A DNA stretch of 64,000 nucleotides from Anoplopoma fimbria (GCF_027596085.1 NC_072449.1:29171200-29235199); one strand, 5' to 3'. Numbered from the stretch's first letter, positions 12,894 to 24,619 are shown. The notes: generated from the sequence alone by a model not told the origin. A program made the numbers and translations.

Positions 12894-12999
12894 GGGATAA
12901 TGCCCTTCGAGGTGTCCATTATCAGGAATTAATGGACGGTTCACGCCTCCACGTCGTCCATTAATTCCTGATAATGGACACCTCGAAGGGCATTATCCC
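12894..12999. repeat. Perfect 45-bp inverted repeat with 16-nt loop
   Basis: Left arm 12894-12938 (starts gggataatgcccttc) and right arm 12955-12999 (ends gggcattatccc) are exact reverse complements around loop 12939-12954. It can form a long cruciform or RNA hairpin. It lies three bases past the right inverted end of the element at 12329-12890. Confidence 0.97.
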
Positions 13000-13255
13000 T
13001 TACTTAGTCTGTTGCAATTATTGTTTTCGTAGTAATTTGCCTCTGCACTATACTTTTGCTCTGGTTTATGCTTTTAGATGCTTGTTTAAGAAAGGAGATG
13101 CACTGATGACTTCTGGTGACTAGTAGTTCTCTTGAATACCTATGTTGAATACACTTCCTGTAAGTCGCTTTGGATAAAAGCGTCTGCTACATGACTGTAA
13201 TGTAATGTAATGTAATGTAATGTAATGTAATGTAATATAATGTAATGTAATATAA
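13000..13255 (+). repeat. L2-type LINE 3' tail with (TGTAA)n end
   Basis: gtaagtcgctttggataaaa and gcgtctgctac followed by (TGTAA)n is the well-known tail of fish L2-clade elements. It probably belongs to the LINE fragment at 11080, separated from it by the nested element. Confidence 0.75.
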
Positions 13256-13259
13256 CTCT

Positions 13260-13651
13260 GCAGGTCATCACAACCATCTCTCTAGATGTGGTGTCCACCG
13301 TGGTGGAGGCTGAGTGATGACGCTCTCCCCCCCCCCCCCCTCCCCAGTGGAGGCTGCGCAGTGGAGGCTGCGCAGTGGAGGCCGGTCCACGCATCATCAG
13401 CACCGCGTCCTCTCCGCACACAGAGGCCGGTGAGGACGCTGCTCACACCGGGCCTGGAGGGCTTTCTGTCGGGCTTGTTCACCAGGAGCAGCGGTGTGGT
13501 CCCGGTACTGGTGTCAACATGACCGGGAGCAGACCGGCTGCACTGCTCGGGCCCAGCTGATCACCGTGTTCTATCATCTTTATTATTTATTATTATCATC
13601 GTATTGTTTCCAGGTCACAGCTCCGTTTCCTGTGCGGGTGTTCGCACTAAC
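13260..13651 (+). promoter_or_regulatory. GC-rich promoter / 5' UTR region of dmwd
   Basis: Abrupt change from AT-rich repeat to CpG-rich sequence with a C12 run and three copies of a 15-base unit containing gcagtggaggct (13347-13385). A polypyrimidine tract and tttccag at 13607-13613 could end a 5'-UTR intron. The ATG at 13652 has a good context (A at -3, G at +4). No TATA box seen; start site not determinable. Confidence 0.5.
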
Positions 13652-16600
13652 ATGGCCGGAGACGGAGGCGCTCTGAAGGATGCCAACGAGATCAAATCCC
13701 AGTTCCGGACCAGAGAGGGTTTCTACAAGCTGCTCACCCTGTCCGACTCCCAGCAGCGGGCCGGGCTGCCGCGGGGCCCGGCGGCCGGTGGCCGGAGCCG
13801 GACCCGGGGCGGCACCGGGAGGAGGGGCCGGAGGGGTCGGGCTGCTGCAGGGCCCCGGGGCCGCCGCTGCTGCTGCCGCCGGGGCAGCAGCAGCAGCAGC
13901 AGCAGCAGCAGCGGCCTCCTCCTCCTCCTCCTCCTCCTCCAGCGCCGCGGCCTCCTCCTCCTCCTCTCCTGCGGGCTTCCTGCCGCCGGTGCGGGTCTCT
14001 ATGGTGAAGCTGCAGCCCGAAGACCCGGGAGAGGAGTCGGAGCGGGTCTGCTTCAACATCGGCAGGGAGCTTTATTTCTACACCTACACCAACATCAAGA
14101 AGGTGAGCCCGTCCTCCTCCTCCTCCTCCTCCTCCTCCTCCTCCTCCTCCTCCTCCTCCTGCTCCTCCTCCTCCTCCTGCTCCTCCTCCTCCTCCTCCTC
14201 CTCCTCCTCCTCCTCCTCCTCCTCCTCCTCCTCCTCCTCCTCCCCCTCCTCCTCCTCCTCCTCTCCTCCTCCTCCTCCTCCTCCTCCTCCTCCTCCTCCT
14301 CCTCCTCCTCCTCCTCCTCCTCCTCCTCCTCCTCCTCCTCCTCCCTCCTCCTCCTCCTCCTCCTCCTCCTCCTCCTCCTCCTCCTCCTCCTCCCTCCTGC
14401 TCCTCCTCCTCCTCCTCCCTCCTCCTCCTCCTCCTCCTCCTGCTCCTCTCCTCCTCCTCCTCCTCCTGCTCCTCCTCCTCCCCTCCTCCTCCTCCTCCTC
14501 CTCCTCCCTCCCTCCTCCTCCTCCTCCCTCCTCCTCCTCCTCCTCCTCCTCCTCCTCCTCCTCCTCCTCTCCTCCTCCTCCTCCTCCTCCCTCCCTCCTC
14601 CTCCTCCTCTCCTCCTCCTCCTGCTCCTCCTCCCTCCTCCTCCTCCCTCCTCCTCCTCCTCCTCCTCCTGCTCCTCCTCCTCCTCCTCCTCCTCCTCCTC
14701 CTCCTCCTCCCTCCTCCTCCTCCTCCTCCTCCTCTCTTACAGCATGACAGATAGGATGGTCAAGGTTAGCCTGCTCTGCTGTTTTAGGGTTTTTCATCCT
14801 CTTTTTAAAAAGGCTCGTCAGTGGAGACAATCATCTTTGTGTGTCACGTAAAGCGACGTGGTCATGTGTGTGAATGGTGCATCACGCAGACAGATAGACT
14901 GGAAACCATGTGAACCAAAGGCTGCTTATTCTCTACTGCATTCTGGATGCTTATATGGACTGTAGTAAAAAGTATAAAGAGTATTTTCACAGTGTGGTAT
15001 TAGTACTTAGTAATTAGAACTGGGGGCTGTGGCGTAGTGGAGAGCAAGGTAGTTCTCCAATCAGAGGGTCGGTGGTTCGATACCCGGCTTCGGCAGTCGA
15101 TGTGTCCTTGGGCAAGACACTTAACCCCAAGTTGCTCCTGAAGGCCATCGGTGTGGACTGATGATGAATGTTAGTTAGAGTCTGATGGTGGCACCTTGAT
15201 GGTAGCCTGTCATCAGTGTGTGAATGGGTGAATGATATGTAACATACTACTGACTGTAAGTCGCTTTGGAGAAAAGCCTCTGCTAAATGACTGTAATGTA
15301 ATGTAATGTAATGTACTGATGCTGAAGAGAGACATATATACACTGTCTCCCTGTCCCCTCATGGAGTAGATGATGTTCACCACCGTTCAACAGTTATAAA
15401 TCTCCTGCCACAAAGCTTGAGAAAGAAACTGGAAGCTTAAAATCAAAATGTGAGCAGATTTAAAACAGGACCAGCTTCCTGTTTCAGTGTCAAGTGTTTC
15501 TCAATAATGCAGCCTGCATCAAGCTGGAATATTATCAGGCAACGTGTTTCTTTAGCAAAGCTCTTCTTCAAACTTCACAGTAGAAACAGAAGGTTAGTCT
15601 AGGGTTAGCACTGCTGGAACATCAGCTCAACAAATCCCAGTTTAAACCTCTTCAATCTAAACACTGATAGACTGCAAGAGGGAAAAAAACCGGAACGACT
15701 CAATATTTAGAGTCCAGCTGCACCGCTGTGGTTTAATAATAAAGGAGAACATAGAAACACTAATTTAAATAAAACATTTGATGTCTGAATAATAATGTTT
15801 TTGTCCCAGGGGACATCGTTTTTATTGAAGGATTGACAGCATATAACAGCTGATTCATAACATCTGAATGGTAATGTTCATCAAAAGTCCGGATTTAGTG
15901 TCAAAGTCAGTATTATTGCCAATTTCTTTTTAATGTATTTGGTTGCAAAAATGACACTTTGAATCACTTGCCTTACAAAGGGAGTCCTATCTGCATCCGT
16001 CCTCCAGTTTCTCCCCACACAGCTTGTTTTTAGCACCGCTAGCATTCATCAAGCATTCTCATGCTCCTTAATGATGGACGCTAATAACCCATTTAAGGAG
16101 GAACCGGAGGACAGCTCTAAAACGCTCCCCCTTCCTCTAACATGACATGGATCAATGAGGGAAAATGTTTGTAACCAACTACCTTTTTTAAAATGTCATG
16201 GCCTCTGTTTCACTGCACACCATCAGTCACACATGTTAGATTCATTTGTTTTACAATTTATGGAGTTCATTTGGCAGGAATTTGTGTCTTCATGACTGAT
16301 GTGCAATTATGCGTAGATGGCTTATATGGCAGGAAATCACATGCTGAAACATTAACTTGCTGCAACAGACATTACATTTAATTTGTACTTCACATCCTCA
16401 CAATTGAGGGTTTTTTTCAAAGAACTATGAGAGGAGATGTTGTTATTTAAATTTGTACGAGAGATGCACAGAGACCAATATCGTGTTGTTACTGACTCAA
16501 ATAGATTGAACGGGTATTGGTGTCAATGGGGCCGATCTGTTCAACTCAATTCAATGTTTACATATTACCAACATTATATCATGGAAATCATCATGAACTT

Positions 16601-19600
16601 CAAATCTTGACAGAAAGGACTACAGTGTAATCCAGAATGACTCTACCTAACCCTCAGAGACCAGGTGTGACCTTTCGGTGTGCTGTCGCTGGTTACACCA
16701 ATGACATGAGTGTTCCCAGTCTGGAAACAGCCCTGCAGCCATGTTGCTTCCTGGTCTTTAGTGGTGAAAAGAAACAAAAAATTTGCTTGATGTTTTTTTT
16801 TCTTCCCCTGTTAGGATGTTGAATGTATGAGCACGAGGCAGCTCAAGAAATAAATCCTTTGCACCTTCATTCTGACACCAAAACCTGATACTTAGCATTG
16901 AAAAATGTGTTTCTGTTGTAGCTGCCATGGAAATCTCTCAATTGGACTTTTTCCTAATTTTCACTTAGCGATCATCTGTAGAAACAGAAATTAGCAAATA
17001 ATAAATTGGCCTGTGAATGTAAGATACGTTGTCAGTGGATGTTTGTAGTTGTGGAATCCTGTGGAACAAATTAATCCCTTTTTAAAGACTTCCACGAAAC
17101 TCTTGTGAACGGTGACTCGTCTCAGCTGTTTTGTTTTTTGCTTGTGGCATCATGGTTTCTTTTTCTCATCTGCAGGCTGTAGACCTCAGCAAGCCGATCG
17201 ACAAGAGGATCTACAAGGGGACTCAGCCGACATGTCACGACTTCAACCAGTACTCCGCCACGGCGGAGAGTGTTGCCCTCATCGTGGGTTTCTCGGCCGG
17301 ACAGGTCCAGTACCTCGACCCCATCAAGAAGGAAACCAGTAAACTCTTCAATGAGGAGGTACCGTATTTGTCTGTGTTCCCTCTGTGTTGTTCAAGAGCT
17401 CCGTGTGTTGTCACGATTAATAGAGCTTGGCACAATACATTTGTCTTTCTTGTATAGAGTTTCTTTGGCATAGCTTGGATGCTGCGATGACTTCAGCGTT
17501 GTCCCTTTCACAGTCTTTTACTGCGTCTCCTGAACTGCCTCTTTCTGTTTTTAATGGGATTCTCGGTAATGGGATTCCGAATTAAATTGAGGAGATTAGA
17601 GGTGTATGTTTGCACGACTGCATGCAGGCAGACTTTGTGTTTGGATGTCTCCCAAATCCGTTCGCCTCAGTAGGATTTGCAGTTATTCTTTCCTCGTTTC
17701 CCCCCCTCTGTTTGTCTCTCTCTGGTGGTTCCAGTCCGTCTTTGCTGCAGCTTGGTTCTCTGTCTCTGCAGACCTTCTCTCTGATTACTGTCTCACTATT
17801 TTATACATAGTGTCGACATAAAAGCACAATAAAATCAAAGTATTTGCAAAATCTTAATTTTTACACTTTTCTTCCCATTCCTCCATTCTTTCATCTCCTA
17901 TTCCATCGTTCCTTCTCTCCCATTTTTCCTCGCAATTTCTCCTCCCTCCTCACCTCCGCTCTGTCCACTTCCTTCCTGTTTCCCAGAGGTTGATAGACAA
18001 ATCCAAGGTGACGTGTCTAAAATGGCTCCCCAAGTCCGAAAACCTGTTCCTGGCCTCCCACGCCAGCGGCCACCTCTACCTCTACAACGTGGACCACCCG
18101 TGTGGCACCGCGGCCCCGCAGTACTCTCTTCTGCGACAGGGAGAGGGCTTCGCTGTATACGCCTGCAAGACAAAGACGCCGCGCAACCCATTGTTGCGGT
18201 GGGCCGTGGGCGATGGAGGCCTCAACGAGTTCGCCTTCTCCCCGGACGGCGTGCACGTGGCGTGCGTGGGCCAGGACGGCTGCCTGCGCGTCTTCCACTT
18301 TGACTCGATGGAGCTTCAGGGGGTGATGAAGAGCTACTTCGGCGGGCTGTTGTGCGTTTCTTGGAGCCCCGACGGTAAGTATCTCGCCACGGGCGGAGAG
18401 GACGACCTGGTTACCGTCTGGTCGTTTGCGGAGAGCCGCGTCGTCGCAAGAGGTCACGGTCACAAGTCCTGGGTGAACGTGGTGGCGTTCGACCCCTTCA
18501 CGACTTCCCTTGAAGACGAGGAGCCTATGGAGCTAAGCGGCAGCGAGGAGGACCTCCACCAGGGGGCGCCAAATAACTCCATGCACTTTGGCCGGGTCCG
18601 AACGAGCAGCACGTTGTCGCGTCTTTCTAGGCACAGCTCTAAAGGTGGCGGTTCAGCGTCGGTCACGTACCGGTTTGGCTCGGTGGGGCAGGACACCCAG
18701 TTCTGTCTGTGGGACTTGACGGATGACGTGTTATACCCACGCCTGCCGCTGTCCCGCGCCTTTACTAACACTTTTGGACCATCGCTGTCCAACTCTGGCA
18801 GCGGGGCGGTAAATAGCACTTCAGTTGTGAGTGGAAGTGGAACAGTCGAGGGGCACCACCACCCGCCTAACACCAACACCGGCGCCGCAAACCCACCAAC
18901 GCTCCCCTTACCGCTTCCTCGCTCCCTCTCCCGCTCCAACTCTCTGCCCCACCCTGCTGTGGCGAACGCCTCAAAGGGCCAAGGCGCCACGGAGGGCAGC
19001 GGGGGAAGCGGAGTGGGTGGAGGGAGTGCAGTTGGGGGGAACAGCACACCGTTCAGCATCGGCCGCTTCGCCACCCTGTCGCTCCAGGAGCGAAAGTCAG
19101 ACAAGTCCGGCTGCAGCAGTGGGGTGGAGAAGGAGCATAAGAGGTACCACAGTCTGGGCAACATCAGCAAGAGCAATGACAAGATCAACGTGGCGCCAAG
19201 GAGCAACCGGCTGGACGCCGCCAAGGTCCTGGGCACCACGCTGTGCCCGCGCATGTACGAGGTGCCTTTGCTGGAGCCGCTGGTGTGCAAAAAGATTGCA
19301 CATGAGAGGCTGACTGTCCTGGTGTTCATGGACGACTGCATCATTACAGCCTGCCAAGAGGGTCTCATATGCACCTGGGCGCGACCGGGGAAGGCGGTGA
19401 GTCTCCAATCAACTTTTTTTCCAAATTAGTTGATCTATCAAGTGAAATATGAATGGTGAAAAAATGCCTATTTGTCAATTAAGGAGTTAAAACATGATGA
19501 TGAAGAGATAATGATATCAGTAGTGTGTGTAGGTGAGTGTGTGAGTGAGTGAGTGATTGTTCACCTCTGTGTCTGTCCGCAGCTAATCTCACATACTGCC

Positions 19601-20066
19601 GCACCAAACAGCTTAACATTTTGGCTACTCAGTTCTGTCTCCATACTCAAGGACCTCTCTCCGTTGTGGCGACACACACTTTCTCAAAACACCTTTTATT
19701 ACAAGCTTCTCAGCAGCCAGAGGCACGCGCCGTGTTCAAAACCGCATATGGATATACCACATACTACATAGTCAATCAGTATGTGTTTCATACTGTCTAC
19801 TAAATGAACAATTAAGCTTGATTTTACCAGCAGAAATAGAAAATATGATTTTAAGTTTAAATTTTCATTGCAGGTCAGGTTTGTTTTGAGTAGTTGTTTC
19901 ATGTGGTGGATATTCCAGACCGCAGGGAATGACTCAACAGTTGGAGATGATTTCACCTCCCTTCTCACCAATTGTCATAAGTGTCTAACTTTCCTTCATG
20001 TTTTGTCTCTCTGATCAGAACCTGACAGCACAGAACGGGAACTCTCCGAGCGGCACGGTGGTATAG
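13652..20066 (+). CDS. dmwd: DMWD WD40-repeat protein (WDR20/DMWD family)
   Basis: Four coding exons: 13652-14102, 17176-17358, 17987-19396, 20019-20066 (stop TAG); about 696 codons. The N-terminus EIKSQFRTREGFYKLL is the DMWD signature. After a low-complexity stretch comes RVCFNIGRELYFYTYTN. WD40 motifs follow: VGFSAGQVQYLD, FLASHASGHLYLYN, NEFAFSPDGVHVACVGQDG, WSPDGKYLATGGEDDLVTVW, VGQDTQFCLWDL, CIITACQEGLICTW. A Ser/Gly-rich insert (about 270-460) interrupts the propeller. The end NSPSGTVV is specific to DMWD rather than the WDR20 isoform I recall. The family binds and activates USP12/USP46-WDR48 deubiquitinases. Oddity: exon 1 needs a one-base frame change between about 13755 and 13980, in Ala/Ser-coding GC-rich repeats, so that section of the product is uncertain. 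Confidence 0.92.
14112..14736 (+). repeat. 625-bp (CCT)n trinucleotide tract in dmwd intron 1
   Basis: Nearly pure CCT repeats with scattered CTG-type interruptions (tgctcc) and slipped ccctcc/ctctcc units. It begins nine bases downstream of the exon-1 end at 14102, so the donor gtgagcccg leads straight into it, and it finishes with ctcttacag, an acceptor-like sequence. The minus strand is an equally long GGA run. The long Ser/Leu/Pro and Glu/Gly reading frames across it are artefacts. Confidence 0.97.
15022..15316 (+). mobile_element. tRNA-derived SINE, apparently full length
   Basis: Pol III A box tggcgtagtgg (15030-15040) and B box ggttcgatacc (15074-15084) in a tRNA-like head. The body has gtgtccttgggcaagacact and taaccccaagttgctcctg. 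The tail gtaagtcgctttggagaaaa plus (TGTAA)n matches the L2-type tail at 13000-13255, implying mobilisation by that LINE class. In dmwd intron 1, same strand as the gene. Confidence 0.85.
15424..15890 (+). repeat. Dispersed 0.4-kb repeat family B, copy 2
   Basis: ctggaagctta...gcagattt, ggttagtctagggttagcac, aacaaatcccagtttaaacc and caatatttagagtccagctg match copy 3 at 63715-64000 in the same order; about 100 bp inside (15485-15590) are absent from copy 3. In dmwd intron 1. Confidence 0.75.
15900..17175. other. Rest of dmwd intron 1, no feature recognised
   Basis: Unique-looking AT-rich intronic sequence up to the acceptor ctgcag at 17170-17175. Small frames here have no recognisable motifs. 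Confidence 0.5.
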
Positions 20067-20854
20067 CTGAAGGAGAAGCTTTGCACTCATCCCCCCCCGT
20101 CCTCTCCACAGATACTCAAGTATGTCAAATTAGGGGCCAACAATCAGAGAGCGTACCCTTCCTACCACTGCAGTATTACACCGTCGGTATGACCCTCTAT
20201 ACCCGCCACGACCCAAATCCTGATCCCCCCTGATTTCACTCTCACGACGGCCAGCCCGGTGGGAAACACTTCCTGAAGCACCAAAACTAACATTCTCGGG
20301 GAACAGCTTAGCAAAGATGCTAGCTAGCACATCAGCTAGTTAGCCCTTTAGCTCTGCTAAGACTAGGTTTGGTAGCTAGTGCGTCGTGGACAAAAGTATG
20401 TGGACACCACTGGTCTGGGATTTCCATTGTTTGGGTAGCGCCCCTTTGTTCCAGTAGTCTTAATACTACTGCAGACAATTGTATTTTAAACAACAATTTT
20501 TCACCTTGACATCTTGGCATTTTGAGGTTTCTTGTTTTCCTCTTGGTTTTGGAATGAGATGCCTAACTATGGCTTATAGGTGTGATGCTCTAGTGTCCAC
20601 ATACATCACTTATCTGCCCTACATAGAAACTATTTGTTCCAAACTCTAATTTGTCATTCTTCTTGTTAGCCACATTTTGATCCACAGATTCTACTACTAT
20701 TCAGCACTATTATTTGTTCATCAATTACAAAGACTAAATGGTGTCCTGATTAAACAGGTGGAGCCATCCCCACCCTGTCCAGTAGGAAACTCAAAGGAAA
20801 AGTTAGGCTAGTTTCACCAGTCAGTTTTGTGACCATTATGAAACTTTGATAGTA

Positions 20855-21090
20855 ACAATAATACACTTTATATGTGTAGCGCTTTTAAAGGTACTCCCAG
20901 GCACTTTAAACTGTGAAAACAGCAACAGAAACAATGAAAGCAATAAGAAAAACAACATTCTAACAGCATAAAAACAATTACACTGGATTGATTATTAAAA
21001 CAATGAATCACAGACGAAAAGCAGATTTCAAAAAGGTGGGTTTGAGTGCAGTTTTGAAAGAGGGGGAGTGATGTAGCACTTTACATCCGT
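20855..21090. repeat. Dispersed repeat fragment inside the dmwd 3' region
   Basis: acactttatatgtgtagcgc, aaaggtactcccaggcactt and then A-rich acaacattctaacagcat / aaaacaattacac resemble a common fish repeat ('tttgtatagcgctttt ... gcgctttaca'). Similar language (aaagtgcttcacagatg) occurs at 36430. Family unknown. Confidence 0.4.
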
Positions 21091-24000
21091 AGCAACACAT
21101 TTGAAATGTCTGATTCCTGATGTTGATATGGTGGTCAGTAGTAGGACGGAGCTGCATGGTACTTCAGGGAGAGTTTCCCACCTCATGCCACTGTTAAAGT
21201 TGAAGTTTATTTCCAGTGTTCCCAGTCAAGTTTATCCCCAACCCAGAAAGACGGCATTGAACAAAAAGATATCCTTCCCGTCTGCAGCCCCAAAGCAACA
21301 AGGAGCGAGCATCGTGGCTGATCCCTCCTGATACCCCCTTCATGCAAAAGACACTGCAGAAGCCACGGCCATTGTATTTAAGTTATTTATTTTATCACAA
21401 GACTGTAGTTATTTATAATGTAAATACTGGAAATACTCTATAAATACAAAAAAAGGACAAACGTGTATGGGAACAATGACTGGACGGCAAGGATGAGAAG
21501 AACAACAAACGGGAAAGATGAAGAATATTAATATATGAAGATCCTTCTATTGTACATAGCAACCACAGCTAAAAAAATGAATGTCTGCTGTTTTAGGGAA
21601 CTTGAAGATGTCAATTAGTTTTTATTTCGTGTGATAGAGTTTTCTCCAGTTTGACCCTGAAAAGCAAGCTTGTGGAAGCTTTTCCGTTCCAGCGTGACCT
21701 TTTTGGAGGTGGCTGACCCGAGTGGAGCACAGAGAGGCTGCAAGCTGGACTTTTCAGTCGACTGGTTCCAGTTCACAGGTCTCAATAACACTGAGACTCC
21801 TGAATCCCCTGGGCGTCGAACAAACACACTCCTGCACATTCCGAACGCTAAAACGGCTCACACACACTCACGTAAAACACACTCACACTCATGGTGTAGC
21901 ATCACATACACTGTATCTTCATTCCTGTTGCACCTCAATGGCCTCTTGCAAGAATTTGCACATACAGTCCATTATGAGACACAAGGGGTGTAATTGTCTG
22001 TTCTGAGGTCTGCAGAAACCGCTCCCCACCATTCACTAGATATCGCTGGTGCAGAGGATACATGTCCTTTGTCAAGATTCAAATTTCTTCTCTTTTCCCA
22101 ATGTTGATTCTGCTTATTGAATCACAGTGCTCATTAGAATTGTGTCAGATTCCTGACATGTTATTTGAGTTACCAAATTATGTTGGGAGCAAACACCACC
22201 TATGTTTTTTTCAAGCATATTTTGGGCTGCCTGCCGTAAACCTGCCGATTTGTGATTTAAAGGTGAAATGAAGAAAAAAAAGTTTATTGTTTGCAGTTTA
22301 ACGTTTGTTTTTGCTGACGTTGGATGTGCAAAGCTGGTTTTGAGGCTTATATATAACATGACTTAACTATTAGACAGACTGTCAATTTTTCTTTTTCATT
22401 CATTGTTGCCTGTTCCCCATCAGCTGATTCCTCTTTGTTTTTCTCTACTTTTGAACAGCAGTTCGTGTTTTAAACATCCTTCCCAAGTCAAGAGTTTTTT
22501 CAGCCACGCTAGCGGCAAAAGGATAGCGATGTCTGTCTGTCGGCCATTTAGAGCAGACATTCATGATTCCCAGAGGATGAACCCTACTGACTTTGATCAC
22601 TTAGAGTAGTTAAATATTCTGGTTTATGACCAAATACCTGCCAAACTAATGACATCCCTTTCAGTCTTGGCTAGCAAATGCCCGAAATAAGACTATGAAC
22701 GTGGTAAACATTAGCATTTAGCTCAAAGCACCATGCTGTGCCCGAGCAGAGCCGCTAGCATGGCTCTGCACATGTCGTCTTGTCTCTGTTTGTGAACGAC
22801 ATCAGACCTTTGAATCACTGGTGGAAAAACCCAAAACAACTCAAACACAGGACTGTGAATACATTACAGGAAGCACGCTACAAACTTGCTCTTGCACTAA
22901 AATCCTTTTCATTTCATTGTATCCATCCTGTCTTTTTTTGATGGAGTCAGGAATCGATAAGCTGAATTCAAAAAGCAAGTCAAATACTGAATATAATTGG
23001 TTTGATTTTGGAACCGGTTTGCAATCAAAAACCTTGCTGATAATCAACACCCCTGCACGCCAAACCATTTCTGTCCTCTACGTCGTCAACCAACGACAAA
23101 CGGGACGTCCAGGTGTTTCTGAGGATCTGTTTTTTGGGCTACAAACTACTTTATTACATGTATCATAGAATTGGAGGCTCACAGTGCAGCATGCTGGGAG
23201 TATTTTTATCAGCATTTTTATGAGTTATGGAGTTACCTGTCTGACAATTCATCCTATAAATAGCAGAGCAACTTCCAGCACTGCAGGAGACAAGGTTATA
23301 CCCTTGTAGCAGCAGACAAAACCCGCCAGGTTTCCTCGCAGACATATACACTTGCCTTTGTTGTCATAGCAACAGCATGCCTGCCGCTAAGTGTGTCTCA
23401 AATGGGCCTCTGGGCTCGATCTCGACTTTAAGTCTAAATGAATGCTTCATCATGATTGGGAAAAACTATTATCTGCTAAAGGAATAATTTACCCCACAAA
23501 ATATTTAGTTCAAATATTGAAGTAAACCCTGAAAGAAGTTTGTGCAGCTTAATTTAAATATTTTATAGTCAGATGTTGGAGCACAGCTGTCTGATGTTTA
23601 GGTCTGGTTCACAGTCATAAGAGGAACTAAACCCCCAAACCACTCTGTTCAGCTGGAAACCAATGTATATGTGTCCTTAGTAGTGTTGTTGATGGATCCA
23701 GGACCAAATCTCCACATTTTAGTTCTAAGTTATATTATTATTATTATAAATATGCATAGCTACTGCCCTCTGGTGGTTGAAACACAGCTATTGCAATTTA
23801 ATTTCGCTGTTGGGATGGCAGGTGATGCATAGAATGCTGCATCATTTCCCTTTTGGTTCCCTCATCTTGAAGTTTATGTTTTTTTGGTTGGATACTACTT
23901 TTGGTAGGATGCCTGAAATAAGGTCGGTGTTTAACACAAGCTTTATAGATTTAATGTCTTTTAAAAAAGCGGTTGCTAACAAATGGCTAAACAGACTACT

Positions 24001-24593
24001 AGATGTCATCACCCATCATTGTGTTTTCTTGCGCTCATGCGACCTTCATTTTATAATGCTAGCTTTTAATTCCAGTGTTTGTATTCACGCTTCAAAAACC
24101 ATAAAAGTGGTGTTCATTTGTGAAGATTATCTCGCTGAAGAAAACGTACAAGTATCATAAACATTGTCATTTACCACAGAGCTTATTTTAATATTTTTCT
24201 ATAATCCAAAATCGTATTGGCTTTTTGTCGAGGGAACCAACTCGATGCTAACTTCCTGGTTGGCCTACAAAAATAGGACGTCATTCCTGTCATGAAGCTT
24301 AATTTAAAAACAATGAGTCCAATGTTAAAGTACTGTATCAAGCCCTGCAGTTGATGTGGTGTTTTTTTCATGTTTTGTAACTGTAGCATGAAAGCATGGG
24401 GGAATTAGCAAGCTATCTAGCTAATTAGGCAGCCGCTAAATGAGTAAAAAAGTCATGCTTCGTTCAAGCTTCATGATACTTTTTTCACATTCTAGAGGCA
24501 TTTCTTTTTAAATATCAGGGCAGATGCACTTCAGCCAAAACTCTAGGGTTTAGTTACTCTTTAAGGTACTACAACGATTTAATATGTATGTCA

Positions 24594-24599
24594 AATAAA
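24594..24599 (+). terminator. Polyadenylation signal AATAAA, candidate for dmwd
   Basis: AATAAA followed by cttggtttaatatctc. First canonical signal on the + strand found downstream of the dmwd stop. Confidence 0.45.
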
Positions 24600-24619
24600 C
24601 TTGGTTTAATATCTCAGAC

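Noticed and set aside
14084..14830. 248-codon Glu/Gly/Arg frame on the minus strand
   Set aside because: Reverse complement of the same CCT tract; no start context or homologous ends.
13604..14851. 415- and 355-codon frames of poly-Leu/Ser/Pro on the + strand
   Set aside because: Beyond the splice donor at 14103 they only translate the CCT repeat; no conserved motif after the repeat.
15022..15100. tRNA gene
   Set aside because: A and B boxes are present, but the sequence continues into a SINE body and LINE tail and I could not fold a proper cloverleaf.
18460..19374. 304-codon antisense frame opposite dmwd exon 3
   Set aside because: Shadow of a GC-rich coding exon; no family motif, and the + strand frame matches DMWD throughout.
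23777..24160. 127-codon frame in the dmwd 3' region
   Set aside because: No recognisable domain and no splice-linked partner; lies between the dmwd stop and its probable poly(A) signal.
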